A stretch of 64,000 nucleotides of DNA, taken from the NCBI RefSeq assembly GCF_007747445.1, contig NZ_CP036425.1, forward strand, positions 4,227,169-4,291,168, in the 5' to 3' direction. Position 1 is the stretch's first letter. Every line of letters begins with the position of its first letter. This document shows, in pieces, positions 46,064-53,953 of the stretch. The notes under the pieces are model-generated. The model was not told the DNA's origin. It worked only from the letters and a program-made list of their open reading frames with translations, and searched no databases. The translations under genes and the position numbers were made by a program. The stretch is from Poriferisphaera corsica. Lineage in GTDB: Bacteria; Planctomycetota; Phycisphaerae; Phycisphaerales; Phycisphaeraceae.

Positions 46064-46579
46064 ATGAAATATCTTGGCTGGATAATGTTGATTGTGTTGG
46101 TGGCGTTTGCGGGCTGTGCGCGGCAAGCGCCGGGGTTTAGCGCGCCAATGCTCAGGGCAGGGGAGGTGGATCGGGAGGGACGGTTGGTGAACGATGATGA
46201 ATTTGTGCTGTCTGAAAACAGAGGGAAGTATGTGTTGGTATTTTTCTGGATGGCGGATTCGCATTTATGCCGCGTTCAGGCGGGATGGGTGCAACGGGCG
46301 TGGGAACGGTTTGGGGGACGTGATGATTTTACAGTGATCGGGTTGTCGCTGGATGATAATCCGAGTGAGACGATTAGATTTACAGAGGCTGCGGGGATGA
46401 GCTTTCCGCAAGCGTATTTAGGGAAATGGGAGTTTGATCAGGTGAGGCCGGCGTATGGGACTCGGGGCGTGCCGGCGGTATTTTTGGTGAACCCTGAGGG
46501 GAAGATTGTGGGGGTGAATCTTCGTGATGGTGAGATATTAGATGTGGTGACAGAGCAGTTGAAGGTTGGGAAAAAATAA
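46064..46579 (+). CDS. TlpA-like thioredoxin-fold lipoprotein with a single active-site cysteine
   Basis: A 171-residue lipoprotein: MKYLGWIMLIVLVAFAGC has a good lipobox (FAGC). The remainder is a TlpA/AhpC-TSA-type thioredoxin fold with VLVFFWMADSHLCRVQ where CxxC would normally be (only the second Cys remains), VIGLSLDDNP and the cis-Pro region TRGVPAVFLVNPEGKIVGVNLRDGE. This end is very similar to the C-terminal domain of the 1197-residue lipoprotein at 40222, pointing to a common origin. Loss of the first cysteine argues against a normal disulphide reductase; a peroxiredoxin-like or binding role is possible. Start at 46064 rather than 46058 or 45932 because the TATAAT overlaps those options. 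Confidence 0.78.
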   Translation: MKYLGWIMLIVLVAFAGCARQAPGFSAPMLRAGEVDREGRLVNDDEFVLSENRGKYVLVFFWMADSHLCRVQAGWVQRAWERFGGRDDFTVIGLSLDDNPSETIRFTEAAGMSFPQAYLGKWEFDQVRPAYGTRGVPAVFLVNPEGKIVGVNLRDGEILDVVTEQLKVGKK

Positions 46580-46608
46580 GCCGCGACGGATGTTGATCCG
46601 ATCGCGGC
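46580..46608. repeat. Inverted repeat after the TlpA-like gene
   Basis: GCCGCGA-CGGAT and ATCCG-A-TCGCGGC form a long stem around GTTG, without a T run. It probably ends transcription weakly or protects the 3' end. Confidence 0.6.
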
Positions 46609-46633
46609 GTGCTGCTGATTGTGATGTGGGTAT

Positions 46634-47095
46634 TTATTGGTCGAGTAATAGTTCGAGCGATTTAAAACAACCTTGCCAACCCTTCATATGATCGTCGCGT
46701 GTGGCTTCGTCGGGTAAGCCGACATGTGTGAAGGTCATGTGAGTTTTTTTGCCGCCATCAGAAGGTGTTAGTTGGATGGTGATATGCGTGTTCTTCGCAA
46801 GATTGGGTTTGTTTTTCCATGACCATGTAAAGACGATTTTCTGATTATCGATAAGTTCAATAAATTCGCCGACAGCGATATGGTCTTCGCCTGTCTCGTC
46901 GTCGTGCATGGTCAGATCAAATTGGCCGCCAACTTTTGGATCGATTTTGCAAGCAGTACAGGTCATCTTTTCGTGATTGGGTGCGAACCATTGTTGGCGG
47001 ATTTTGGGATCCATCCAAGCTTGATAAATTTGTTGCGAGGTTGCGTTGAAGGTACGTTTGATTTCAAGTGAATGTGTATGGTTTATTGTTGTCAT
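46634..47095 (-). CDS. AHSA1/SRPBCC-family protein
   Basis: A 153-residue START-like protein. It opens HSLEIKRTFNATSQQIYQAW, continues with WFAPNHEKMTCTACKIDPKV and ends with a helix GWQGCFKSLELLLDQ, the usual AHSA1-type pattern enclosing a hydrophobic cavity. The reaction or ligand is unknown. GGAG lies 6 bases before ATG 47095, so the 47113 start is unlikely. The ArsR-type regulator gene lies just upstream on the same strand with a 120-base gap; this pair is very common in bacteria, the regulator controlling both. Confidence 0.88.
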   Translation of the reverse strand: MTTINHTHSLEIKRTFNATSQQIYQAWMDPKIRQQWFAPNHEKMTCTACKIDPKVGGQFDLTMHDDETGEDHIAVGEFIELIDNQKIVFTWSWKNKPNLAKNTHITIQLTPSDGGKKTHMTFTHVGLPDEATRDDHMKGWQGCFKSLELLLDQ

Positions 47096-47217
47096 GATAT
47101 GCTCCAGTAGCACAACAACAACACTTCAATGTTGCGTGCAATGATAAAATTGGTTTTATATTAATAAAATTAAATTAACGATCGATACTTTGCCTATTAT
47201 TTAATTAGTTTGTTAGA

Positions 47218-47583
47218 TCATGATTGATTCTCGCAGTCATTGTTTTGATCTGGATTATTTTGCTGTTCGAGTAATTGCTCGAGTGAATCGAATTGCGCTT
47301 CCCAGAAGATTCGGTATGCCTCGACCCAATCGGCGGCGGATTTTAGGGGTGAGGCGTGAAGGACGCACCGGCGGACACGGCCTTCACGCTGCTGTTCGAT
47401 GAGGCCGGCCTTTTCGAGCACGCGGAGGTGTTTGGATATGGCGGGGAGCGACATCTCATGAGGCTCTGCCAATTCACTGACAGAGCAGTCACCGTGTGAC
47501 AAACACGAGATGATGCTTCTGCGGGTTGGGTCCGCGAGTGCGGCAAATGTTCGATCAAGTTGGCTGCTTGTTGCTGTCACCAT
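47218..47583 (-). CDS. ArsR-family transcriptional regulator (SdpR-like)
   Basis: A 121-residue winged-helix repressor: LDRTFAALADPTRRSIISCL begins the domain, SVSELAEPHEMSLPAISKHL is the helix-turn-helix and LEKAGLIEQQREGRVRRCVL the wing. No metal-binding Cys cluster is present, so it is not a metal sensor of the classical kind. The C-terminal helix WVEAYRIFWEAQFDSLEQLL is typical of regulators paired with AHSA1 genes. AGGA precedes the start. A 20-bp perfect palindrome overlies its promoter, so it probably represses itself and the downstream AHSA1 gene. Confidence 0.93.
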   Translation of the reverse strand: MVTATSSQLDRTFAALADPTRRSIISCLSHGDCSVSELAEPHEMSLPAISKHLRVLEKAGLIEQQREGRVRRCVLHASPLKSAADWVEAYRIFWEAQFDSLEQLLEQQNNPDQNNDCENQS

Positions 47584-47655
47584 TGATCTGATCCTTTAGG
47601 GTCGGTGTGAGGTTGCTATGAGTCGTTGCATACTCACATGTTTTTTGAAGCAATT

Positions 47656-47684
47656 ATTTAACCATATGGTTAAATATAAGTCAA
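47656..47684 (-). promoter_or_regulatory. ArsR promoter with overlapping palindromic operator
   Basis: On the minus strand TTGACT (47679-47684, 5 of 6 to -35), a 17-base spacer and TTAAAT (47656-47661) form a promoter about 75 bases before the ArsR start. The perfect palindrome ATTTAACCATATGGTTAAAT (47656-47675) covers the spacer and the -10. This is where an autorepressor would act. Confidence 0.7.
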
Positions 47685-47968
47685 GCTATTTAATTATCGT
47701 GGTTTATGCTTAAAGAGGTGAAGATTTGATCTCGATAAACAGCAAGTTGAATCCCGTTATTCGGAATTTTAAATCCAATGCTTGAAACATGCACAGTTAT
47801 TCGGACAATATAGTCCGTATAACTGTCCCACGTTGAAGCCAACTCTCTCAATCAGTGGCCTCAAGATTCAGGGTGCTAACTAATCAAATGTTAGTTGCCT
47901 GTTCGCAAAACTCGTATTCATTGCCCAAGAGTTGAAGCTGACGTGACGTAAGGACGAGGTGTGGAAAT

Positions 47969-48316
47969 ATGAATGTTGCGATTCCGATGTCATCAGGTCG
48001 CTTCGCGGGGTGCATTAAGGATGCTGACCGTCTTGTTATCTATCGCGTGAATAGACAAAGTAAGGCGGTATGTACGATTAACATCGTACGGACGAATGAT
48101 CCGGCGTGCTTGAGTTGCAATGATTTGCTTAAGAAGTTTTCAGTTAACGAGGTTATCCTTCAAAAATCTCATTGTGAGAAATGCTTGCATGAGTTTGATG
48201 ATCAGATCAATTTGATCACTACTAATGCAACGGGATACCCGGAGCAGATCGTAACACGATACCTGTATCATCCTGAGCAATTTGACCAACTTGAGGTGAC
48301 ATGCACGGCGGGGTGA
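47969..48316 (+). CDS. Hypothetical Cys-rich protein, possibly NifX/NafY-like
   Basis: A 115-residue protein. The start MNVAIPMSSGRFAGCIKDADRLVIYRV resembles the opening of dinitrogenase iron-molybdenum cofactor-type (NifX/NafY) domains, which usually run x-IAIPxxxGxVxxHFG. Five cysteines are conserved-looking, in CLSC and CEKC pairs, so metal binding is conceivable. No nitrogen-fixation genes are nearby, and this family also has other uses in anaerobes, so the name is tentative. GACGAGGTGTGG precedes the ATG. A terminator follows. Confidence 0.65.
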   Translation: MNVAIPMSSGRFAGCIKDADRLVIYRVNRQSKAVCTINIVRTNDPACLSCNDLLKKFSVNEVILQKSHCEKCLHEFDDQINLITTNATGYPEQIVTRYLYHPEQFDQLEVTCTAG

Positions 48317-48344
48317 TTAATCAAAAGGAATGGGATGAAAGAGA

Positions 48345-48373
48345 AGCTGACGTCTTAAAGATGTCGGCTTTTT
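48345..48373 (+). terminator. Terminator of the 115-residue gene
   Basis: AGCTGACGTCTT and AGATGTCGGCT pair with wobbles, followed by five T. Confidence 0.75.
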
Positions 48374-48532
48374 CTATCCCCACTCCCCCCCCCTGTTTCG
48401 TATCTCTTAACTTTCAATCCGTCCTTGAATTGACGCGCGAATCTGCGTGTCTTGGAGCCCTCGGAGGATTCATACCGTGATATGGCTGTTTAGTATTAAG
48501 TGTGGTTGTAATAATTAAACGTGGATCGTACA

Positions 48533-48564
48533 AACGCCCTGCCACCGGCGGTGGCAGGCTTGAA
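48533..48564. repeat. Palindromic repeat element, copy 2
   Basis: GCCCTGCCAC-CGGCG-GTGGCAGG with flank GCTTGA, nearly identical to 45989-46020. It sits just downstream of the KefB-like gene. Confidence 0.7.
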
Positions 48565-48618
48565 AGTTGTTACAAAAAAAAATGATAAGAGGAGATAGTG
48601 GTGGGGGGTGGGGGATGA

Positions 48619-50415
48619 TTAGGCGGTGAAATCGAGGCCCATTTCTTGTTTGACCTGATCAGCGAGCTCTTTGCCAACAGCGGTTTCTTCATCAATCACG
48701 CGGTTTGAGCCGGCGTTTTCGAGTTCGCTGACATAGACGTGGTAGCGGGCGCGAGCGATGATGCGAAGATCGGGTGAGAGATGCCGAGCGGTGCGGATGA
48801 CGGTGGCAGCGGCGCGGTGATCGGGAAGCGTGATGACGAGGAGTTTCGCTTTATGAACGGCAGCGTGTTCGAGGACTTCGTGGGAAGAGGCATCGCCGAT
48901 CTGTGAGAGCATGCCTTGGGATTCGACTTTGAGAGCGGTCATTGGGTTGAGGTCGAGGACGATCACGCGTTCTTCGATAGCGCGCATGAGATCAGCAACT
49001 TCCTGCCCAGCGGGGCCGAAGCCGACGATCATGACGTGATCGGCGAGTGTATCGGATTCGCCGCCTCGGAGGTTTTTGCTTGGTGTGCGTATCAATCGAT
49101 GCTTACGTAACTGAAATTCGATCCATCGGCCGGTGGGATTGGCGATGGAGATGAAATATGGGGTAATGAAGAAGGTGAGGATGGAAACGGAGACGATGAG
49201 ATTGAAGAGGTTTTCGCTGATGAGTGCGTTGTCGGGTGAAGAGCCGCGTGCGGTGATGGCGAGGACGAAGGAGAACTCGCCGACTTGAGCGAGGCAGAGG
49301 CCGGTGGCGATAGCGTGACGATGTTGAACGTTCATGATGCGTTCAACGAGCCAAATGATGAGGATTTTGAGGAGGACAATGCCAGCGGTAACACCGATGA
49401 GCAGGAGCAGATGTTCGACGATCCAGCTCATGTTTGCGAGCATGCCGATGGAGGCGAAGAAAAGTGTGACGAAGAGAGTTTTAATGGGACCGACATCGGA
49501 GCGGATTTGTGTCGCGAGAGAGGATTCGCCGAGAACAACGCCGGCGACAAAAGCACCAAGTGCGGGCGAGAGTTCGAGTTGATGTGCGAGCCAAGCAGAA
49601 CCCGCGGCGACAACAAGCGCAAAGAGAATGGGGAGCTCTCGAGTGTTGGAAATGGTGCGCATCGTGACGATGCGCGGGAGCACTTTCTTACTGAGCAGGA
49701 GGAAGATGCCGATGAGCAGACCTGCAGCTAGGAGTTGGAAAGTGATTTCGCCAAGGATTTGAACAATGTGGGTGTCGGTGTGGATAGGTGCGTTGCTTGT
49801 GGTTTCCGTAAGAGGAGCGGAGAGTTGCTGATTGCTTGCCGGAGCTTGGATAACGGTGTACTGATCAGAGGGAACGGCCTTGGGATAGGCGTTGATGGTA
49901 CCAAGAGCGGTCACAAGGATGACGAGTGGAACAACCGCGATATCTTGCGATAGGAGGATGCCGAGCGAGAGCCGACCGGGAACGGAATCGACTTCAGCGC
50001 GGTCAGATAGGGTACGAAGCACGCAAGCAGTAGAGGACATGGCAACCATAGCCCCCACAGCAATCGAGGCTGCAATGCCGGTATTGAAGCAAAAAGCGAT
50101 GATTGCGGCGACAATGGTTGTAATCGTAATCTGAAGGGCACCACCGATAAAAGCGGTTTTGCCGAGTTGTTTGAGGCGCGTCCAAGAAAATTCGAGGCCG
50201 ATGGAGAAGAGGAGGAGGGCAACACCTAGTTCAGCGACACCTTCGACGGTGTCGGTCTGCATAACGGTGTTGAGCGAATGTGGGCCGAGTATGGTGCCAG
50301 CGAGGAGGTACCCGACGATGGCAGATTGGCGCAGTCTGACAGCGATGCCGCCGAAGATCATGGCGGCGGAGAGGAGAAGGAGTATGTTGAACAGGCTTGG
50401 CCAGAATGAGCCCAT
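48619..50415 (-). CDS. KefB/KefC-type monovalent cation:proton antiporter (CPA2)
   Basis: A 598-residue membrane protein. About 12 membrane helices occupy residues 1-420, with VGYLLAGTILGPHSL and GVALLLFSIGLEFSWTRL typical of CPA2. An unusual loop of about 45 residues (near 175-222, SDQYTVIQAPASNQQLSAPL onward) lies in the middle. The C-terminal TrkA-N/RCK domain (about 455-575) begins DHVMIVGFGPAGQEVADLM with the GxGxxG nucleotide fold. These proteins exchange K+ or Na+ for H+ and are gated by nucleotide binding at the RCK domain. ACGAAAGG upstream is a weak ribosome-binding site. Confidence 0.92.
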   Translation of the reverse strand: MGSFWPSLFNILLLLSAAMIFGGIAVRLRQSAIVGYLLAGTILGPHSLNTVMQTDTVEGVAELGVALLLFSIGLEFSWTRLKQLGKTAFIGGALQITITTIVAAIIAFCFNTGIAASIAVGAMVAMSSTACVLRTLSDRAEVDSVPGRLSLGILLSQDIAVVPLVILVTALGTINAYPKAVPSDQYTVIQAPASNQQLSAPLTETTSNAPIHTDTHIVQILGEITFQLLAAGLLIGIFLLLSKKVLPRIVTMRTISNTRELPILFALVVAAGSAWLAHQLELSPALGAFVAGVVLGESSLATQIRSDVGPIKTLFVTLFFASIGMLANMSWIVEHLLLLIGVTAGIVLLKILIIWLVERIMNVQHRHAIATGLCLAQVGEFSFVLAITARGSSPDNALISENLFNLIVSVSILTFFITPYFISIANPTGRWIEFQLRKHRLIRTPSKNLRGGESDTLADHVMIVGFGPAGQEVADLMRAIEERVIVLDLNPMTALKVESQGMLSQIGDASSHEVLEHAAVHKAKLLVITLPDHRAAATVIRTARHLSPDLRIIARARYHVYVSELENAGSNRVIDEETAVGKELADQVKQEMGLDFTA

Positions 50416-50652
50416 GTGTACCTTTCGTGGGGTAATCTGGTAAAAGTTGCGTGTATGCGCGCACCATAAAATAAAGGCGCAGTTTCATTAGATTTATCGG
50501 CCAATCGGGCCAAACAGACCAACGTGATTTCCGAATTACGGGATGAAAAGCGGTTATCTGCGGGTTGTTGTTAAAAATCTTTGAACTGGGAGCTTGCAAA
50601 AGAAATATCACGCTATGATTGTGTGACGAAGAAACCTATAGGAGATGCTGAT

Positions 50653-51258
50653 ATGGCTTTAACGCCTTCAACAATGCAGAGTTTGGGGAGTGTGGCACCA
50701 GAATTTGAGTTGCTCGATGTTGAGAGCAACGAGATGGTGGGGTTGGATGAGTATGGTGATGCCAAAGGGTATTTGGTCATGTTTATCTGCAATCATTGTC
50801 CGTATGTGAAGCATGTAGCGGACGAGATTTCGAGGCTTGGGCGCGAATATATGGATAAAGGGATTGCAGTATTTGCGATCAGTTCGAATGATGCTGACAG
50901 CTATCCGGAAGATTCACCAGAGAAGATGAAGCAAGAAGCTGAACAGCGCGGGTATGTGTTCCCGTATTTGCACGATGCTGATCAATTGGTTGCTAAAGCA
51001 TACACAGCAGCTTGTACGCCAGATTTCTTCTTATATGACGCAGGTAAAAAGTTGGTTTATCGAGGCCAATTGGATGACACGCGGCCAACACGGATTCAAT
51101 CAGGTGTGTACGAGCAAGATAACGCAGCGAATGGCCATGATCTGCGGCAAGCTCTTGATCAATTGCTAAATGATCAAGTTGTGACTGTCGAGCAGAAACC
51201 TTCAATGGGTTGTAACATCAAATGGAAAACCGGTAACGAACCGCAATATTCCGGTTAA
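50653..51258 (+). CDS. Thioredoxin-fold peroxiredoxin-like protein
   Basis: A 201-residue cytoplasmic protein with an AhpC/TSA-Redoxin-like domain. LGSVAPEFELLDVES starts the fold, LVMFICNHCPYVKHVADEI carries CxxC (CNHC) in the position of the thioredoxin active site, and ACTPDFFLYDAGKKLVYRGQ includes the cis-Pro. The PSMGCNIKWKTGNEP end is typical of the family often annotated as thioredoxin family protein/redoxin. The frame goes up to 50581 but AGGAGA lies 8 bases before ATG 50653. It probably reduces or senses peroxides or disulphides; the target is unknown. Confidence 0.9.
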   Translation: MALTPSTMQSLGSVAPEFELLDVESNEMVGLDEYGDAKGYLVMFICNHCPYVKHVADEISRLGREYMDKGIAVFAISSNDADSYPEDSPEKMKQEAEQRGYVFPYLHDADQLVAKAYTAACTPDFFLYDAGKKLVYRGQLDDTRPTRIQSGVYEQDNAANGHDLRQALDQLLNDQVVTVEQKPSMGCNIKWKTGNEPQYSG

Positions 51259-51282
51259 CACAAGCCTATATATCAATATAAA

Positions 51283-51309
51283 AAACCGTCAGCAGATGCT
51301 GGCGGTTTT
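51283..51309 (+). terminator. Terminator after the thioredoxin-like gene
   Basis: AAACCGTCAGCA and TGCTGGCGGTTTT form a 10-bp stem with one wobble and a T run. Confidence 0.85.
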
Positions 51310-51378
51310 GCGTTAGGTGCTGAGTTGGAGTTAACAGTTGAAAGCAGTCATGGCTCTCTAGTTATTGCCCAGCAAACC

Positions 51379-51777
51379 TTACCCCTCGAGTCCACTGACC
51401 ATGCGTTGGTCAGTTGATTCTGTATTTTTCGTGTCAAGAAACTCAGAAGGTATTTTTTTACCATCTACATATGAACGTTCGACTTTACAGACTTGCACAC
51501 GGTACCAATCGTACCATTTGGATTTACCCATCTGTTGTGCAATCCAGTGTTCGGTATGTTCACGCCAAGCACGAATTGATTGTTTATCACGCCAATAGCT
51601 GATGGTAATACCGAAGCCATTTTCTTGGCGCACTGTTTCAATACCGACGAATCCCGGTTGTTTTTTTGCTAATTCTGTCAGGCGGCGATTCGCTTGCTGA
51701 TAGCCATTCTCAACCGATGTTGTCCGCATCGAAGTAAAAATAACTGCGTAATAAGGCAATTGCTGGGTTATATGCAT
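51379..51777 (-). CDS. Antibiotic biosynthesis monooxygenase (ABM) domain protein
   Basis: A 132-residue protein. YYAVIFTSMRT starts a dimeric alpha-beta barrel fold, KKQPGFVGIETVRQENGFGI is the central part and ISYWRDKQSIRAWREHTEHW is the conserved helix. ABM proteins are cofactor-free oxygenases or heme-degradation-related enzymes, but most members are uncharacterised. A C-terminal extension of about 25 residues (VDGKKIPSEFLDTKNTESTD...) goes beyond the usual end. Single gene, no clear ribosome-binding site. Confidence 0.85.
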   Translation of the reverse strand: MHITQQLPYYAVIFTSMRTTSVENGYQQANRRLTELAKKQPGFVGIETVRQENGFGITISYWRDKQSIRAWREHTEHWIAQQMGKSKWYDWYRVQVCKVERSYVDGKKIPSEFLDTKNTESTDQRMVSGLEG

Positions 51778-52430
51778 TTCATTATCCCGTGTGATTCACA
51801 AGTGTCATCCTACACCCGAGCACAACATGGCATAATGCTTACTGCCTCAAACAAAACGATATAGATAATCAAAGAATCTCAAGAACAGATGTTATATATA
51901 AATATTAAAATACTTGGTGCAAATTTTCAATCATTATTTTTTTATTACGTCAAAAATAACAACAGGTTAACCATTCCACACGTTATATAATCTAACTTTA
52001 GATTAGACTTAATTCAGAAATACTCTTTATTCATTAGGTGTTTTATAACTCATTATTTTACCAATAAAATTCAACAACTAACTTACAATGAACCTGAAAA
52101 TACAGCGTATATCAAATATAGCTCCATATTTCTACACAATAAGAAATCTCTTAATTCTAATGCGATACATTCACGTATACCCTTTTTGTTTTACCGCTTC
52201 ACGTCGTTTACCTTCGCCTTGGATATGGATCTAAAAAAAGGATGATAAAAAACCCATCATATTAAATCATGGGCTTGTCAATGCGTGAATTAGATGTTTG
52301 GATATAAGAGCGTTTTGCGTGATTATTCATGTATTGAGCAGCAGGTCGGTCGCATAAAATGAAGGTACTTCACCGATCCTTTACTGCTGTTATTCACAGG
52401 CAAGGCCTATGGGTATTCATGCGAACTGCT
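51778..52430. other. AT-rich intergenic region
   Basis: 653 AT-rich bases with no supported gene or RNA. A possible terminator for the phosphofructokinase lies at 52247-52273 on the minus strand (CCCAT...ATGGG with a T run). Confidence 0.45.
52247..52273 (-). terminator. Possible terminator of the phosphofructokinase gene
   Basis: CCCATGAT and ATGATGGG partly pair (mismatch in the middle), followed by six T on the minus strand, about 160 bases after the stop. Confidence 0.5.
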
Positions 52431-53780
52431 CTAGTGCAGCGCGCAATCTTCGGCTGGCTCCCAACGGGGTTGACCTGTTGCTTCTATGACTGACAACCAA
52501 AGGTCCCCGAATGGGTTGACTTGCTGCCTTATTGAGACGGCCGCTTGCGTCGGAACATGCACAAACTTTCCATGCCATTTTCCGATGACCATTTCTGTAC
52601 GTCCTGACATTGCGGCGTGTGCGGCATAGGCGGCCAATCGGAAACACAGAACAGAATCATGAGGAGTCGCGGGGCAGCCACGGATCATGTACGAAGGATC
52701 GATATACTTCACAGTGATAGGCTTGTTCAACGATTTAAAGTGGTTGGTAATTTTTTCTTTGAGGAATAAACCGGGATCACCTAATCGTTGATTGCCAGAT
52801 TTGTCTGTACCTGCAGAAGCAGAACAGTATTTTTGCCCCGCGCCTTCTGCAACGACGATGACTGCATGATCACGGCGTTGAAGCCGTTTTTCTAGTGCTT
52901 CCAGAATGCTGTTTTCGCCTTCAAGTGGGAAATCCACTTCAGGGATTAACACGAAGTTTGCATCATTCACTGCAAGCGCTGCGTAGGCTGCGATAAAACC
53001 GGAGTGACGCCCCATAAGCTTAATGATGCCGATACCGTTTTGTGCGGATCTGGCTTCAGTGTGAGCTGCTTTGATTGCTTCGACTGCTTTGGTGAAAGCA
53101 GTCTGGAAGCCGAATGATTGTTCAACAAAGCGCACATCATTATCAATGGTTTTTGGGATGCCGATGACGGAGATTGGCTTGCCCATTTCACGGGCTTTCT
53201 GTGACAATGCTAAGGCGCCACGTTGGGTTCCGTCGCCGCCGATTGCGAAGAGTACGTTAATGCCTCTATCCATTAGATAGTTGACCATTACTTCGGTATC
53301 TTGTGGGCCACGTGATGAGCCGAGTATTGTTCCGCCGTCATGATGGATATCTTTTACCACTTGCGGGGTTAATTGAAGCGGCGTGTGTCCGAATGCGGGA
53401 TTAAGCCCTTCATAACCATAGCGAAAGCCCTGGATATTGGTCACGTTGTATCGATGGTGCAACACCATGACAAGACCGCGGATCACATCATTGAGACCGG
53501 GGCAGAGGCCGCCACATGTGACGATACCCGCTTTAACTTTTTTGGGCTTCCAAAAAAGTTTCGCGCGTGGGCCTGCTATTTCAAAAGAAGGCACACGTTC
53601 ATGATCCATCACAGCATATTCGGTCAGTGAAGAAAGATGATCGTGATAGAGCATTCGATCATGCACGCCGATACCCGGCTTGAAGGCTGCACGTTTGACA
53701 AGCCAGTCCGAGATGGGAGAATCAAATTTGCACGGCCCAAGGGTCTGGACTTTGAGGTGTTCGGCTTGGATATGTGACAT
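52431..53780 (-). CDS. 6-Phosphofructokinase (ATP-dependent, long/plant-like group)
   Basis: A 449-residue PFK. After an N-terminal extension (about 90 residues) comes the core: GIVTCGGLCPGLNDVIRGL, GGTILGSSRGPQD, AIGGDGTQRGA, GIPKTIDNDV and GRHSGFIAAYAAL. It keeps Gly at the phosphoryl-donor site (GGDG, as in ATP enzymes) with Lys before TIDND (PKTIDND, as in PPi enzymes and trypanosomal or plant PFKs), which fits the ATP-dependent long group X. The reaction is fructose 6-phosphate to fructose 1,6-bisphosphate. The ATG 53780 gives the usual N-terminus; an in-frame upstream region to 53930 exists without a good ribosome-binding site. Length exceeds bacterial PfkA by over 100 residues. Confidence 0.93.
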   Translation of the reverse strand: MSHIQAEHLKVQTLGPCKFDSPISDWLVKRAAFKPGIGVHDRMLYHDHLSSLTEYAVMDHERVPSFEIAGPRAKLFWKPKKVKAGIVTCGGLCPGLNDVIRGLVMVLHHRYNVTNIQGFRYGYEGLNPAFGHTPLQLTPQVVKDIHHDGGTILGSSRGPQDTEVMVNYLMDRGINVLFAIGGDGTQRGALALSQKAREMGKPISVIGIPKTIDNDVRFVEQSFGFQTAFTKAVEAIKAAHTEARSAQNGIGIIKLMGRHSGFIAAYAALAVNDANFVLIPEVDFPLEGENSILEALEKRLQRRDHAVIVVAEGAGQKYCSASAGTDKSGNQRLGDPGLFLKEKITNHFKSLNKPITVKYIDPSYMIRGCPATPHDSVLCFRLAAYAAHAAMSGRTEMVIGKWHGKFVHVPTQAAVSIRQQVNPFGDLWLSVIEATGQPRWEPAEDCALH

Positions 53781-53953
53781 GGTTGGTCTCTTTCGTTGAC
53801 TGTCGAGCTTTGGGCGACACCAAGGGTGAAGTAAAATTCGCCTTGTTGCAACAAAAACTCTGTCCCGCACCCTGTCCATGACGATGGAATGATCTATTGT
53901 ATGTGACAAACGTGTCATGATCTTCGTCACATGCTTGTGAGGTATTATAACTG

